NCBI GenBank assembly: GCA_027924585.1
Contig: BSBM01002086.1
Coordinates: forward strand, 186,001-250,000
Direction of reading: 5' to 3'
Source of the DNA: Larix kaempferi
Lineage: Eukaryota > Streptophyta > Pinopsida > Pinales > Pinaceae
DNA length: 64,000 nt
The notes beneath the pieces are model-generated. The model was given only the letters and a program-made list of their open reading frames with translations, was not told where the DNA came from and searched no databases. A program made the position numbers and the translations under genes. Each line of letters starts with the position of its first letter. The stretch's first letter is position 1. Shown here in pieces: positions 30,522 to 42,177 of the stretch.

Positions 30522-33500
30522 TCATCCTTGAGGAGGTGCTTCTGTTGGGAGTGAGGTGCTCGTGTTGGCTGATGCTGCTTTCTTTTCCTCTTCTGCAATG
30601 TAACTGAACCAGATACCAGTGTCTCTAACAACCACATTTGCTGGTGAAGGGAGCAAGATCTTCTGGGAAGTTACATGCTTACCAAGCTTTGCTTCAATAC
30701 TATGAATTTCTGTAATTGCTGCTTGGTGGATTTCTTTCAGTAAATGGATGTATACTGATGACAGCCCAATATGGTGATAGAGATCATCAGTGGCTAGGAC
30801 ATCAATCTTCTTTATATATTCTATTTGAATACCTAGCTCTTCCTTCAAGTCTGATAGACGTTGCTCTTTGCTTGGAAACTCATCGAGGGACTAAGGGAAA
30901 CTCAGCTTGCACTTATCATGCACTTCATGGATCTTTTGATATAGGCTGTTACTTTTATCAATTGTTCCCTGGATCTTAGCCATTAGCTTCAGGCCATAGT
31001 TCCTGCATAATTCCATGAGGGCTACATCTTCTTTAAAATCATCTACTGACTTGAATGGGAGATGCTTAGGGAAATCAATCTTCCCTTCTCTCCATTCCAT
31101 TTGGCTCAGGATGTTTTCTTTAACCCAAGTGTACTTTCCCTTAATCCTATTGGCCTCTGCATTGATTTCTTTCAAAATAACTATCATGGATTTGAGCCTG
31201 CACACTTCCTCAAAAATCAGCTCCTGTGTGGCGTGCATTTGTCTCAGAATGTCACAGGACAGCTCATGAAAGGGAGACATATCTATTTCTCTGCTTTCTT
31301 CCTACTCTAATTGTTCAACCATTGCCTGCTTATATACTTCTAGATGAAAAACCCTAGCTTCAGAATCGTTCTTTTCCACTTCTAGAACCATCATCTGGAT
31401 TGCCAAGTGCTCATTTTCTTCTTCTAAATGGTGATACTTATCTGTCAACTCCTTGTGATCCACAGACAAGTGATTATATTTATTCACTAGAAGATCCCTG
31501 TAAGCCTGCTCATTAGCCATAGTATGTTGCAACATGCGAGCTCTCCTCTTTGTTGACTCAAATTCTCTAACCATATCGACCACATTGTCCTTTGTTGCTT
31601 TTGCTGCTGACACAGCGATGGATGCCATGGCTATGGGAGCCTTATTTTTATTTTGCATCACCGTGGTTTCCCGCTGGGTAACAATATCTTCTTGGAAGAG
31701 TCTCTTTATCCTCTCTTCCGACTTCAAGACCACCGCCTTCCTCTTCTTATAATACACAAATTCATCCCATCGGGACACAGTATGATCTTCTGATGGGGTG
31801 TAAGGGATGGTCAGGAGGTCTATTACATGTACTTATGTCTCTATGGGTGGGGTCTACACTACTTGATATGTGTCTGTTTCCACATTTTGGGAGTCGGAGC
31901 CACCTACTTGAGATGCATCTGTTTCCACATTTTGGGTGCCGGAGCCACCTGCTTGAGATGTGTCTGTTTCCATATCTTGGGTGCCAGAGCCACCTGCCTG
32001 GGCATCTTCACTGGTTTTAAGTTCTTCCTCCGTCTTTTGTTCCTCTCCAGTTTTACGCCTTCTTTCATCTTCTTCAGCTTGCTGCTGATTTTCACTTTCC
32101 TCTCTCTACTCTCGATCTTCTGCTTCCTTCTGCTTCCTTGCCTCCTCAGCTTCTCTCTACAACCTTGCTTCTTCAGCTTCTCTCTGCATCCTTGCTTCTT
32201 CAACTTCTCTCTACATCCTTGCTTCTTTAGCCTCCTGTTGCAGTCTTACTTCTTCTGCTTCTTGTTGCAGTCTTGCTTCTTCTTTCAATCTTTTTTCTTC
32301 ACGGGCCAGGGCCTTAGCTGCTTCTCTCTCTTTCTGTAGACTGGCTTCTCGGGCTGAGGCAGAGCTGGAGCTAGCTCCACTGCTTTGACGACAAATATGC
32401 AACTCAGTCATGCTGCTGATGCCTCTGAACACTTCTTCCTCTGCATCATAGTAATGAGCATACTCAAAATGAGCATATACCTCCTTGCAATGCTCGACAA
32501 CCTAGCTTTGCCTGTCATTTCTATGGAATATCACCTCACCGAAATGGAAAGATTTCAGCTCTTGAATGTACTCCTTGGCTGTTGCAACCCCTGAGAATTT
32601 ATAGGCTCCTATGCAAAAGGGAAAAGGAGGGAAGGAAGCCTTATGTTGCTTGTTAAGCACTCCTCCTATTCTATCAAGGAAAACTTGCCTGACTGCTTCC
32701 TTGAGGACTACATAATCAATAGCGCATTTTGGAAAAATGTATGGTGCTTTGGTACCTCCAAACATCCTGACGTGGGTGCCTTGTTCTGAGAAGTAAAAAT
32801 CGTCATAGTTTTCCAGGACCTCCATGGCATTTTCTAATAGACAATTGGGCTCTTCCTTGAACATCTGTTCATACAGAGGCATGATGAACTCTTTGCAGAT
32901 GAGCTTGTAGTTTGATCTATAATTTTGAGCCCACATTATCTTATAGGCAGTGTAGACCGGGGTGGTGGCATGATCCCATGTGCAACCTAGCCTGGGGAAA
33001 GAGAGCTTGGCCAAAATGTAGTCAATAAGATAGGAAGACATGTAAAATTTTGACTTTTTTAAGGCCAGACCTTCTCTTACTGCAGCCACTATGGATGCCA
33101 AACTATCTGAAAGGATAGTAGCCCAATCAAACACAGTTCTTTTAAATGCTATGAAGTGGATGATGGGAGCCCACTGTATCCTATATACAGTTCCATCGGG
33201 CATGCCGAAAATTCTGCATAACATCAGGGCAATTAATCTAAAAGCAGGTCTTAGGATCTGAACATCATATTCATCATTATCTCTCTTCCTCAGTTGCTTT
33301 CTTGTGACCAATAACCTTTTAGCCATCTCAATATTATTCATCTTTTCCAACCATTCATCACTTAGATCTTGTTGGGGACATGAAAATTTGTAGGCTGTTG
33401 CAATATATGTTGGATGGAATGAAGCGAAAGGCTCTCCCTTGCTGTCATGCAACACTCTTGTTTGTGGGTTGGCATGTTCCAGTATCCATCCGATCACTTC

Positions 33501-33751
33501 AGAGCATGGGAACAATTCAGGGCGAGTAGAAGCCCTGGCTATGCCGGAAGTTCTAATGTTGAGGTAGATTTGTTCTTCCTCCAATAATACGTCTGGGATA
33601 TCCTGGTCCCTGATCATTGGTAAACATCTCCCCAACAGACCTCGGGAGGAATGTCGGTGGTACACTTAGTGTCTTGGAAAATCGCTTCAGTCCTTAGTTG
33701 CACTGGTTTTGGTTCCATCACTTTAGGTTTCTTTCTACCACCTTTTGGCAT
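30522..33751 (-). pseudogene. LTR-encoded ORF of element B, left LTR copy
   Basis: This is the second copy of the ORF described at 43960-47170. It starts MPKGGRKK and ends EAPPQG. Compared with the right copy it has an early frameshift near 33620 and eight nonsense codons (32502, 32211, 32157, 32106, 31854, 31833, 31302 and 30891). Six of these are TAG where the right copy has CAG. It retains about 38 bases near 31230 that the right copy has lost, so it is the better guide to the full C-terminal half. Confidence 0.8.
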
Positions 33752-34614
33752 CGTGGCTTATCCTTGTCAACAACCAAATGTGACTGATTATAAAATTGTG
33801 ACCCATTATGAGAGTGTAACATACAGCAGGACAAATTTAGCATGCCAATGATAAACATAGACAACATTATAAAGGTGCATGCTGGGGGAGGCAAACTAAA
33901 CATAGATCATTCCAAAAAACAAAATATGGTCCTCAAACTTGATTATTCTAGGGAGACAATGCCCGGTTAGGAACTTTTGGCAAGCTTCCGAAAAGGTTAA
34001 GCATATGATGTGTAAAACCCACTTCGTTCCTAGTCCTTGGAGATAGGATGACCTCCATAAAAAAATCTTATGAGGAAAATGAAAACGAGAAATCGCTCTC
34101 CACATTCATTAACTGAGCCGAATAGGCGAGGGGTTGAGTATCTCAACCAACTACTACTGATGTTGATAATACTTGCGAAGCGGTATGCAGCCAGTATAAA
34201 ATTGGGTTTGAGTAAATCTGGGTAGGAGTTCGACCGAAACGCAGCCAGTGAAAGAAAAATAAGCTCGGACGGCTCAGAGACAAAGGGCCAACTGGGACCG
34301 ACTTGGTCCCGGCTATGACTCCTAGTTGGCAGTATTGAGAAACTTACGGGGGCACGGGGACCGTAAGTTCTTTAAAACGATACATACTACCAATTCCTAC
34401 CGGCCACGTTATTAAACGGGAAAAAACCCAAGAAAAACTCAACGTAAAGATAAGACAAAGATAACGGTTGGTGAGCCTACCTAGAGACGAAACAGTGGTG
34501 GAGTTAGGTGGACACGGTGGTGGATGCACTGAGCTGGAGTGAGACGACACGATCTTCCCAACGGCATTCTTTGAATAATAAAACTAACAATGGGAACAAT
34601 GAAAACTCATTGCC

Positions 34615-34636
34615 CATATATAAGGCTTGACACGTG
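34615..34636 (-). promoter_or_regulatory. G-box and TATA box in left B LTR
   Basis: On the minus strand CACGTG (34631-34636) is followed about 10 bases downstream by TATATAT (34615-34622). The arrangement is identical in the right LTR. Confidence 0.6.
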
Positions 34637-34849
34637 CGGGCATTTAAACGGGTAGGTGATGATTTAAAACGGGGTTTAATGCTCGTACGGCGCGGTCTTT
34701 TCAAGCCGACTTGGCACTTAAGTGCGACCGTCAGTTGCGAAGTGGACTCACAAGTTTCATCTGCAGTTGCGGCCAGAACTCATGAGTTCCTCCCGAAAGG
34801 CGGGAGACTTGTGCGACGCATTTGCTTGTTGTGGGAGAGATGGAGAAGA

Positions 34850-35340
34850 TGTTTCGCAGTGGCAGAAAAGTTTACCAAGTCATTCCGACATTTCGGGAGC
34901 ACTTTGTGAGTTCTTCCGAAATTCACTTTCCCGTAAGTTTATCACGGATGGTTTTGCCGAGTTGTTCCAAAGTTTCAGAAAGACTCATTAAGTCCTTCCG
35001 AAATTCACAAATGACTTTGTTAAGTCTTTATCGAAATATGAACGGTCGAATAATCTGGGGAAAAGACCAACTTACTGCGGCAACACTCGGCGAAAGCTTC
35101 CGCAATTTCGGGAGAACATCCCAAGTTCCTCCGCAGTTTTGGAAAGTAATTTTAAGTTTTTCGCAGTTTCGGGAGAGAATTTTGAGTTCTTCTGAAACTT
35201 TAGAAACGTTAAGTGTTTTTGTTGTTTCGGGGAGCAACTTTAAGTCTTTCCATAGTTTCGGGAGAGAATCCTGAGTTCTTTCGCAGTTTCGGGAGAGAAT
35301 CCTGAGTTCTTCCGCAATTTCGGGAAAGAGTTGTGAGTTT
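34850..35340. repeat. About 30-bp repeats in left B LTR
   Basis: Degenerate units such as CGCAGTTTCGGGAGAGAATC followed by CTGAGTTCTT recur about every 30 bases; the clearest run is 35098-35335. The same array is in the right LTR at 48240-48730. On the minus strand it lies upstream of the TATA box, in U3. Confidence 0.8.
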
Positions 35341-35509
35341 TGACTTAAAGAAAAACTTTGATTTTAAAGCAGACTCCTCAGTTGAAACAAAAACTAAGCC
35401 AAAAATTTTTCAAAGGAGACTTAACTTTTTTTAGGCAGTCTTTCTAGTAAAATGAAAGGAGGGGTCCCAATATCTACAAAAATTTGGGGGGGATGTTGCT
35501 GCAACAACA

Positions 35510-36579
35510 ATTGGCGAGTCGCTGGTGAACATAGATATTTGAAAAAATCCCTCTCGTTAATCCGAAACCTCCTTAAAGATATCCATCTTATATGCAACAT
35601 TCAGCTAAGCACTTGAATCTCGGCAAAGGAAGAAGTCATTTTATGTGCTAGCCATTGGGGAAAGGGGAACTTTGATGAAGACATCTTTAAAATTTTCAAA
35701 GGGCCAACATATGGGGTTCATTTTAGAAGATTCATCTTTCAGATGGCTACTGCTATCGGACTCCATAGGATTTGCAGCACCTTCTCATGGACATTATTGC
35801 TCTTGTTCCTCATTCCCATGCCACTTGCATCCCTTTTGGATGTTTATACATTGGACAGCTTTGTTGTTTGGGCCTTCCAGAAACATTTTCTTTAAACATG
35901 ATCTTTGATTTTGGCTCCTCAATCCATAATGTCCTTTTGTGTGAGTGTTAGATTTTATTGATTTGATCAAGCCTCATGAACGGAAAGAAGCCTAGCTTGA
36001 GCTGAGTCCTTTAGACAGATTTCTTGACTTATATGCTTTGCTTTTGTCTCAGCCATGCTTCAATTGAGGCGAGAATCTCTGGAAAACAGACCCTTGATTA
36101 TAAGCCATTTTGGCTGTTAAATTTGCAGAATGGAGTCATTTCAATACCCTATGCCCTCGAGATGTGCTACTTTCCGTGGGTCCAACTTCAGTGACCTTCT
36201 TGAGATGTCTTTAAGTGTGAGAGTGGATGGAGCCCAAAGATAGTAATAAAGACAGTCATAGATCTCTATTATTTAAACAAGGGTTAGTGTGACTAACAGA
36301 ATAGGCTTCCTTCCTTCTGGAGAACGTTCAGCAAGAGCAAAATACATAGATAGACCTTCATTTTGAGGGTATTTTTGGCTTCATGAATTATGAGATTTCT
36401 TCGAGAGGTCTATGTTAATGAGAAACCCGACCACAGGTGTTTTCAGAAAACAAAATTTGTACAAAATATTTCAAATGCTGAGAAAAGAAACAAGATAACT
36501 GAAAACAATGAAATCAAAGGGCTAAAGCAACATAAAAGAAAAGTTTTATTTATGTACAAAAAGTCTCAGTGAGACTACG
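35510..36579 (-). mobile_element. Element B 3' untranslated region
   Basis: Sequence between the integrase end and the 3' LTR. No gene is supported. No obvious purine tract precedes the LTR on the minus strand. Instead the inner junction reads ACTCGCCAAT next to TGTTGTTGC, which is unusual for a 3' LTR boundary. Confidence 0.55.
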
Positions 36580-37660
36580 CAAAGTATTGTTTCAAGGCAA
36601 GGCCATTGAGAGGAAGGGTTACTTCCTCTCCCTGGAGGTCTGTCAACTTATAAGTGGATGGGCCGAGCTTTGCTGAAATTTGGTAAGGGCCTATCCATAA
36701 ATGTTGGAATTTCATGTGCATCCCTTTGCCTTCATGATTATGATCCCATTTCAAGACTAAATCCCCAACTTCAAAACTCCTTTTACCGGACTTCCTTTTA
36801 TCGAACCATCTTTTGCCTATGTCTTGATGCTGATGGAATCGGTCTTTAGATTTCTGTCAGGCTTCTTCAAGTTGAAGCAAGGTATTGATCCTGGATTGTA
36901 AGACTTGGCTACCAAACCCTCGAGAGGCTTGGGACAACTGTAAGGATGGAAGCAAGATGTTTGGGGGGAGGATGTCTTCCTTTCCATAGACAAGAGTGTA
37001 AGGGGAAACTCCTAATGCATTCTTTGGAGTGACCCTATCTGCCCATAAGGCATTTGGGAGAGCTATATGCCAACTTCGTTGATTTTCTATCACAGTCTTC
37101 TTGAGAATTCGAATGAGGTTTTTGTTTGAAGATTCAGCTAATCCATTTCCTTGAGGGTAATAATTGGCTGAATAATGCAGTTTAACTCCCCATTCATAAA
37201 CAAATTCATTTATCTTAAAAGACGAGAAATAGGGAGCATTATCAAAAACAAGGGAAATTGGAACCCCAAACCTGGTTATGATGTTTTCCTTCAAGAAACT
37301 GATGACTGCATCTTCATTGATCTTGCGCAATGGGATAGCCTCCATCCATCTGGTGAAGTAGTCGGTAGCCGTCAGGATGTATCGATGTTGTAAAGAAGAA
37401 TTTGGATTTATCTCTCCAATAACATTTATGCCCCACTGTTCGAAAGGTTCAGAGATAATAACTGGATGCAAGGGTCCTGCTGGTTTAGGTAATTTCCCGG
37501 CACTTCTTTGGCATATATCACAGTTCCGAGCATATGCATGGGCATCTCAGAATAGAGTGGGAAAATAATATCCAGCTCTAAGTATCTTGTGAGTTGTTGT
37601 CTCCCCTGAATAATGTCCACCAGCGGGACCATCGTGTAATTCTTTGACAACTTTACTTGC
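36580..37660 (-). pseudogene. Element B integrase
   Basis: Zinc-binding region: AGGHYSGETTTHKILRAGYY (about 37630-37570) and ARNCDICQRSAGKLPKP (about 37530). The core starts EPFEQWGINVIGEINP (about 37450), where the first catalytic Asp of the usual LDVIG is Asn. The second Asp is in SLVFDNAPYF and the Glu in NGLAESSNKN, so two of three catalytic residues remain. The C-terminal GDLVLKWDHNHEGKG region is present before 36600. Stops at 37547 and 36857 interrupt one long frame. There is no chromodomain. Confidence 0.88.
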
Positions 37661-37960
37661 ATCTTCCTTTTCTAGACATCTAAGAAAAATTCCATCGTAA
37701 TTCTTTCTGAAAAGTATCCCATCAATGATTTGATAAGTTGTTGACTTCAATCGGAGCGCCCTTCTTTGCTTAGAGTTCCAGTGCTCAGGTAGGTATCCTT
37801 GCTGCAAATAATGCACCATATCCCTATACCATGATTGAGGAGTTGTGAAGATAGGACATACCTCAACTGAGTTCAGTTCAGCTTCATTTTTCCAATGTTG
37901 CTCTTCATCAGCCGGATTTTCTGTAAGCAATTTGCATAGGCCTTGTCCTTTGATGATAGT

Positions 37961-38300
37961 GGTCGGTTTAAATTCTAAGTCATATTCTTGAAGAGTTGTG
38001 AGCCAGTTTCCCCTCCTTTCTCCTAGCTCCTTTTGAACGAAGAGGGATCTAACAGCTAGGTGTGGAACTATAACTTTAGTTCTGTTCTTAAGAATATATG
38101 GTCTGAACTGTTTGAATGCTTTGAAGACAGCATACGCATGCTTGTCAACCACGGGATAATTTAGTTTAGCTCCTTGCAGACCAGTGCTCATAAACGAAAT
38201 TGGGTATTCGTCCCCTAGCTCCACCTTTTGTGTGAGTACAGCCGCAAGGGAGTCATCTGAAGCAAAGGTATAAAGGATAAAATCCTTGTCAAAATCTAGG
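37961..38300 (-). pseudogene. Element B gypsy-type RNase H, catalytically degenerate
   Basis: The domain lies after the RT in its usual place: FILYTFASDDSLAAVLTQK, then VVDKHAYAVFKAFKQFRPYI, then TKVIVPHLAVRSLF. The first Asp region is present. The usual Glu is absent (HAYAVF) and the later Asp of the TDH motif is replaced (VPHL). These changes lie in otherwise well-kept, open sequence. They look like long-standing loss of function in the lineage and not recent decay. Confidence 0.75.
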
Positions 38301-38923
38301 CTTCTTAAGGAAGGAGCTTTAGCTATGGCTGCCTTAATGTCTCTTAACTCATCCTTTTCTAAATTTGTCCATTTGAACTGTGTGCTTTGTTTGACCATTT
38401 GTTGTAAAGGTTTAACAATTTGCGCAAAATCTGGAACAAACCTTCGGATGAAATTGATAGTGCCCATAAAGGACTGCATGGATTTCTTGTTATGAGGCAT
38501 TGGAATTCTATTGATAGCTTGTACTCTTTCCTGATATATTGATACTCCTCTTTTGGAAATAATATGGCCCAATAGTTTACCTTCGGGAGCAGCGAACACA
38601 CTCTTCCTGGGATTCAATGAGATACCATATTTTTGAAAAAGATCAAAAATATGCTTCAAATGGACAACATGATCTTCCCTTTTCTTCGAAAAAACTGTCA
38701 CATCATCTAGATAGACAACAACACATTGACCACCCAGTCCTCGGAAGGCGATATCCATTTCTCACTGGAATGTGGCTCCTGCGTTCATCAGGCCGAATGG
38801 CATTCTTCTATATGCGAAAGTTCCCCACTTAGTGCGGAAAGTAGTCTTAAGACGATATTCTTCGGCTACTAATACTTGATTGTAGCCAGAGAAACCATCG
38901 AGAAGAGAAAATAGCTCAGATCC
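38301..38923 (-). pseudogene. Element B reverse transcriptase, C-terminal part
   Basis: Motifs: SLLDGFSGYNQV (first catalytic Asp, about 38900), TKWGTFAYRRMPFGLMNAGA, VVVYLDDVTVFSKKR (YLDD intact, about 38705) and LLGHIISKRGVSIY. A stop lies at 38762-38764. The first half of the enzyme is displaced by the insertion at 38924-39262. Confidence 0.9.
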
Positions 38924-39262
38924 TGACACCATTTGTGTAAGTTTTAAACCTTAACAGTGAAGTACAAACTTATATGATTCTTAAGCATTAACAGAAAATA
39001 CACAATGGCACACACATTACACAGAGATTTTCACCTGGAAACCCTTGACCGGGAAAAAACCAGCAAAACTTAGAGCCGCATAGCTCTTTTTTCATTATAT
39101 GTTTATTTTACATGTACAATACAATAAATGGTATTCTGCAGCATCTAAAACCCTAATTCGTTTACCCGAATTAGGTTACAACCCTAATTCCTTTTACCGG
39201 AATTAGATAGAGTACAATGGGATCGTGTTGTACACGCAGCGACCATGTGAAGAGATATAACA
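38924..39262 (-). mobile_element. About 340-bp insertion inside element B reverse transcriptase
   Basis: The RT sequence is interrupted between QILQIV and GSELFSLLDG. The inserted DNA starts TGTTATATCTC on the minus strand and contains TTTTTTCCCGGTCAAGGG. It ends near CTTACACAAATGGTGTCA. TG..CA ends and length fit a small solo LTR, but I could not find a convincing target duplication, so the class is uncertain. Confidence 0.6.
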
Positions 39263-39870
39263 TACCCAACAATTTGAAGAATTTGTTCCATTGAAGGGAT
39301 GGGATAGTTGTCTTTATCTGAAGCTCTGTTTAAATTTCTGAAGTCAACACATAGTCTTATCTCTCTTGACTTCTTTCTTACAGGAACTAAGTTAGCAACC
39401 CACTTAGAATGCCGGACCTTAAAGATTATTTTAGCATCCAATAGCTTCTTCAATTCCTTTTGAATCAGAGGTTCCAGAGTAGGATGCATCCTTCTTAATT
39501 GCTACTGAAATGGCTTGACGCCCACTTTCATTGGTATGACATGCTGAATAATGCAGACTTCATACATTTTCAGATCTTCATAAGTCCATGCAAAAACATC
39601 CTTATATTGTCGAAATAGTTTGATGAACCTATCTCTTTCTCCAGGTGAACAACATTTGCCAAGGTTGACAAATTTTGGTTCAGCTTCGGTGCCCAAATTA
39701 ACTAACCCATGCTGCATTGATGAATTGTTGGTTTTGGTATTCGCTGGCCTTTTGAACTTACTTTGAAGATCAAACAGCATTTCGAGTGACCTTACCCCTT
39801 TGGGGATGAAATTTCCTTTAGTTGCATGCTTCCTTTGTAAATCAGAATCATGTTCTTCTTCATCTATCAC
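39263..39870 (-). pseudogene. Element B reverse transcriptase, N-terminal part
   Basis: The linker and fingers include KFVNLGKCCSPGERDRFIKL, YKDVFAWTYEDLK, MHPTLEPLIQKELKKLL and IRLCVDFRNLNRASDKDNYP. A single stop (39502-39504) interrupts the frame. It is in frame with the upstream archaeal-type RNase H. Confidence 0.9.
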
Positions 39871-39912
39871 GACTCCTTGGAAAATGTCTTCGTTTGTTAG
39901 AAAACTGATAAT

Positions 39913-40395
39913 CTATTCGTCATCATCGAAGACTCTGAAGTTTGTGACATTGTCAGGGACAGAAGGACTGAAAATTAATTCAATTGAGCATTTGTTATTA
40001 GTTGGCACTAATCTAGAAGCGGATGTTGCTAATAAATCAACTGCAGAATTTTGCAATCTAGGAATAGACTTTATATTGAAAGCATCAAAATGCATAATTA
40101 AATCCCATACCTCAGCCTGATAACCTTTCAAATGAGGTGAGAGGTAGTGAATGGTATCTCTTACCTGTCTCACAACTATTTCTGAGTCACCAAAAACCTT
40201 TAGGTATTTAACATTTAAACTGATGGCCTTCTTTAATCCGTGTACCAAAGCTTCATATTCCGCAGTGTTGTTAGTACAATCAAATTCTAACCTACAGGAC
40301 AAAAAATACTTATTTCTTTCTGGATCCATCAGAACACAACTGGCTCAAAATCCTTCCAAAGTTTTAGAACCGTCAAAGTATAATGTCCAAAACAG
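39913..40395 (-). pseudogene. Element B archaeal-type RNase H, located before RT
   Basis: The minus strand encodes LYFDGSKTLEGF, CTNNTAEYEALVHGLKKA, YLKVFGDSEIVVRQVRDT and IPRLQNSAVDLLATSASRL. These four blocks carry the D, E, D and D residues of an RNase H1 active site, all present. The form (NNTAEYEAL, GDSEIV) is that of the archaeal-type RNase H known as a second RNase H in plant Tat elements. It sits between protease and RT. One TGA (40345) lies just after the first block and a TAG (39913) ends it. Confidence 0.85.
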
Positions 40396-42057
40396 CTCTT
40401 CTGATTCAGCTAAGTTAGTATCTCTATGATCTAAGTCAGTGAATAAACTAACTATATTACAGTCAATCTCATCAGTCCGAGAAAAATGAAGGAGATCGGA
40501 CTGTTCATCTGATTCATGGATGATAGTTTCAAACTGATAATTACCTGGATCAATTTCTAAGAAATAATTCCCCAGAACTGAGGATGAGAAGGTTACAGCC
40601 TCATTCTTTCCCTCTAGTTGAGTTACATTTTGTTTCATGTGCGGTTCTCTCAGGACCTTGATCTGATTCTGTCTATTTTGATAAGGCAACCACAAATGAG
40701 ACCAATCAGTTGCGAAGTAACCATTCATCTTTGTGGACCAATCCCTACTTAGGATCAAACCATAGGCCTCAAGAATATCCACTACCATTATGTCAATAAA
40801 CTGATAGACTCTAGAGTCGGTTGACAATCTAATGAGGACATCTTTCATTTCCCCAATAACTTTGACAGCAGTTCTATCTAACTGAATAATTTGGGCAGGA
40901 GATGGAATAGGTTGCCCATTAATTTTTTTACAAATTGATAGTGGCATGACATTTGAAGATGCTCTGGAATCTACCAGACAATTGTGAACATTGTGATTGA
41001 AAATTTCAAAGGTTAAAAGGAGCGGCAACGTCTGAGATTTAGATTTCCTGCCGATACTAGCCTCATTAATTTCAGGATCTTCTTGAGTATCTGTTAATGG
41101 AGTGCTGGGTTGGGATTGCAGAGCATGCAGCAACTTATCTCGTTGCTGAGGCAAACTGCACATATCGAATATTGATACATTTGCTTTTACTTTCTTTATA
41201 TCTTCAATAATGTCATATCCTATATCAGATTCTTTTACAATTATAGTCGGATGGTCTATTTTATTCATTGTGACCTTCGGTTGTTGAACTGTGGTGTCAA
41301 TGTTTGGTTGCTTGGCAGCTGTTGGGTTAGCTTTGGGTTGCGGTGGAATGATTGCTATATGTCTTCTAGGTAGTTCTTTTGAAATTTTAGGCTTGGGAAT
41401 AGTCGAGTTTGGCACCAGATCTGTAATGGGACCTTTACTGCGAGTATTAATGTTCACCGCAGAAATTGAGCTTTCCACGGGATCTTCTTCTACTAATTCA
41501 TTTAAAGGTACCCAATCCCATAGCACCATAGTGGTGTGCGAAGGTGGTTCTTCTAACTCAGGGCTCGATTCCTCTGGAGGATCATCTTGATCTGGAATTT
41601 GTGAATCCAGGATTTGGTACATGACTAAACTCATAGAGTTAATCCATTGTGGGCAGCTCTTTTCTGAGTGCGGTTCTTGATGAAAGGTGTAGAAGTTTTC
41701 CATCCCTATTTCATTGAGATTTAAAATAGGGGAAGTGTTCATAGGTGGATGAGGTTGATCGTTGTCTTCTCTCTTCCTGTAAAATGGCTTGAAAGGTTTC
41801 CTAGATGTACTAGCAGCTTTATCTTTCTTGAGATCTACAATTTTATTGGACAACTTCTGCATCATTTTAACTACGTTCTCCATGTCTGTTGATGACTCTT
41901 CTTTATTCTTGGTGAGCAGCAAGGGTTTTTTACTAGCTGATGGTTTATTCTCTGCATCTAAGGCATGTTTAGCAATGTTATCCGCTTCTTCTTCCACATT
42001 TCTAGCTTCTTCAAAATTTTCTATCAGGGTGGTTTTCTTAGATCTTTTAACGAACAT
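40396..42057 (-). pseudogene. Element B gag C-terminus and protease
   Basis: This long open block begins MFVKRSKKTTLIENFEEA and holds the gag C-terminal region with charged linkers. The aspartic protease follows: NCLVDSRASSNVMP at about 40940-40980, where D-S-G is changed to D-S-R, and GLILSRDWS at about 40750. The frame runs into the archaeal-type RNase H without a break. Its protease fold assignment rests on the two motifs in the right order and spacing. Confidence 0.82.
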
Positions 42058-42177
42058 TGCTATGGGTCCTTCAAGGGCTGTTGTATAATATTCAACCAGA
42101 GATTCCTCTGCTGGTTTATTTGCTTCGCTGAAATTATTTAAGAGTGTTGTGAACCTTTGGTTGAAGTCTTGAACCTT

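Larger units (their letters stand above)
30155..35509 (-). mobile_element. Left LTR of element B, main part
   Basis: It matches 43585-48895 along its length and ends TGCTGCAACAACA at 35509. The first 230 bp (30155-30381) repeat sequence already present left of element A (19915-20144). It contains the LTR ORF (30522-33751), promoter motifs at 34615-34636 and the U3 repeat array. Confidence 0.9.

Noticed and set aside
31827-32339. 170-codon plus-strand frame rich in Phe, Leu and Cys
   Set aside because: It is the antisense of the charged REAEEARLQ-type repeat of the LTR ORF. The same shadow appears at 45278-45685.
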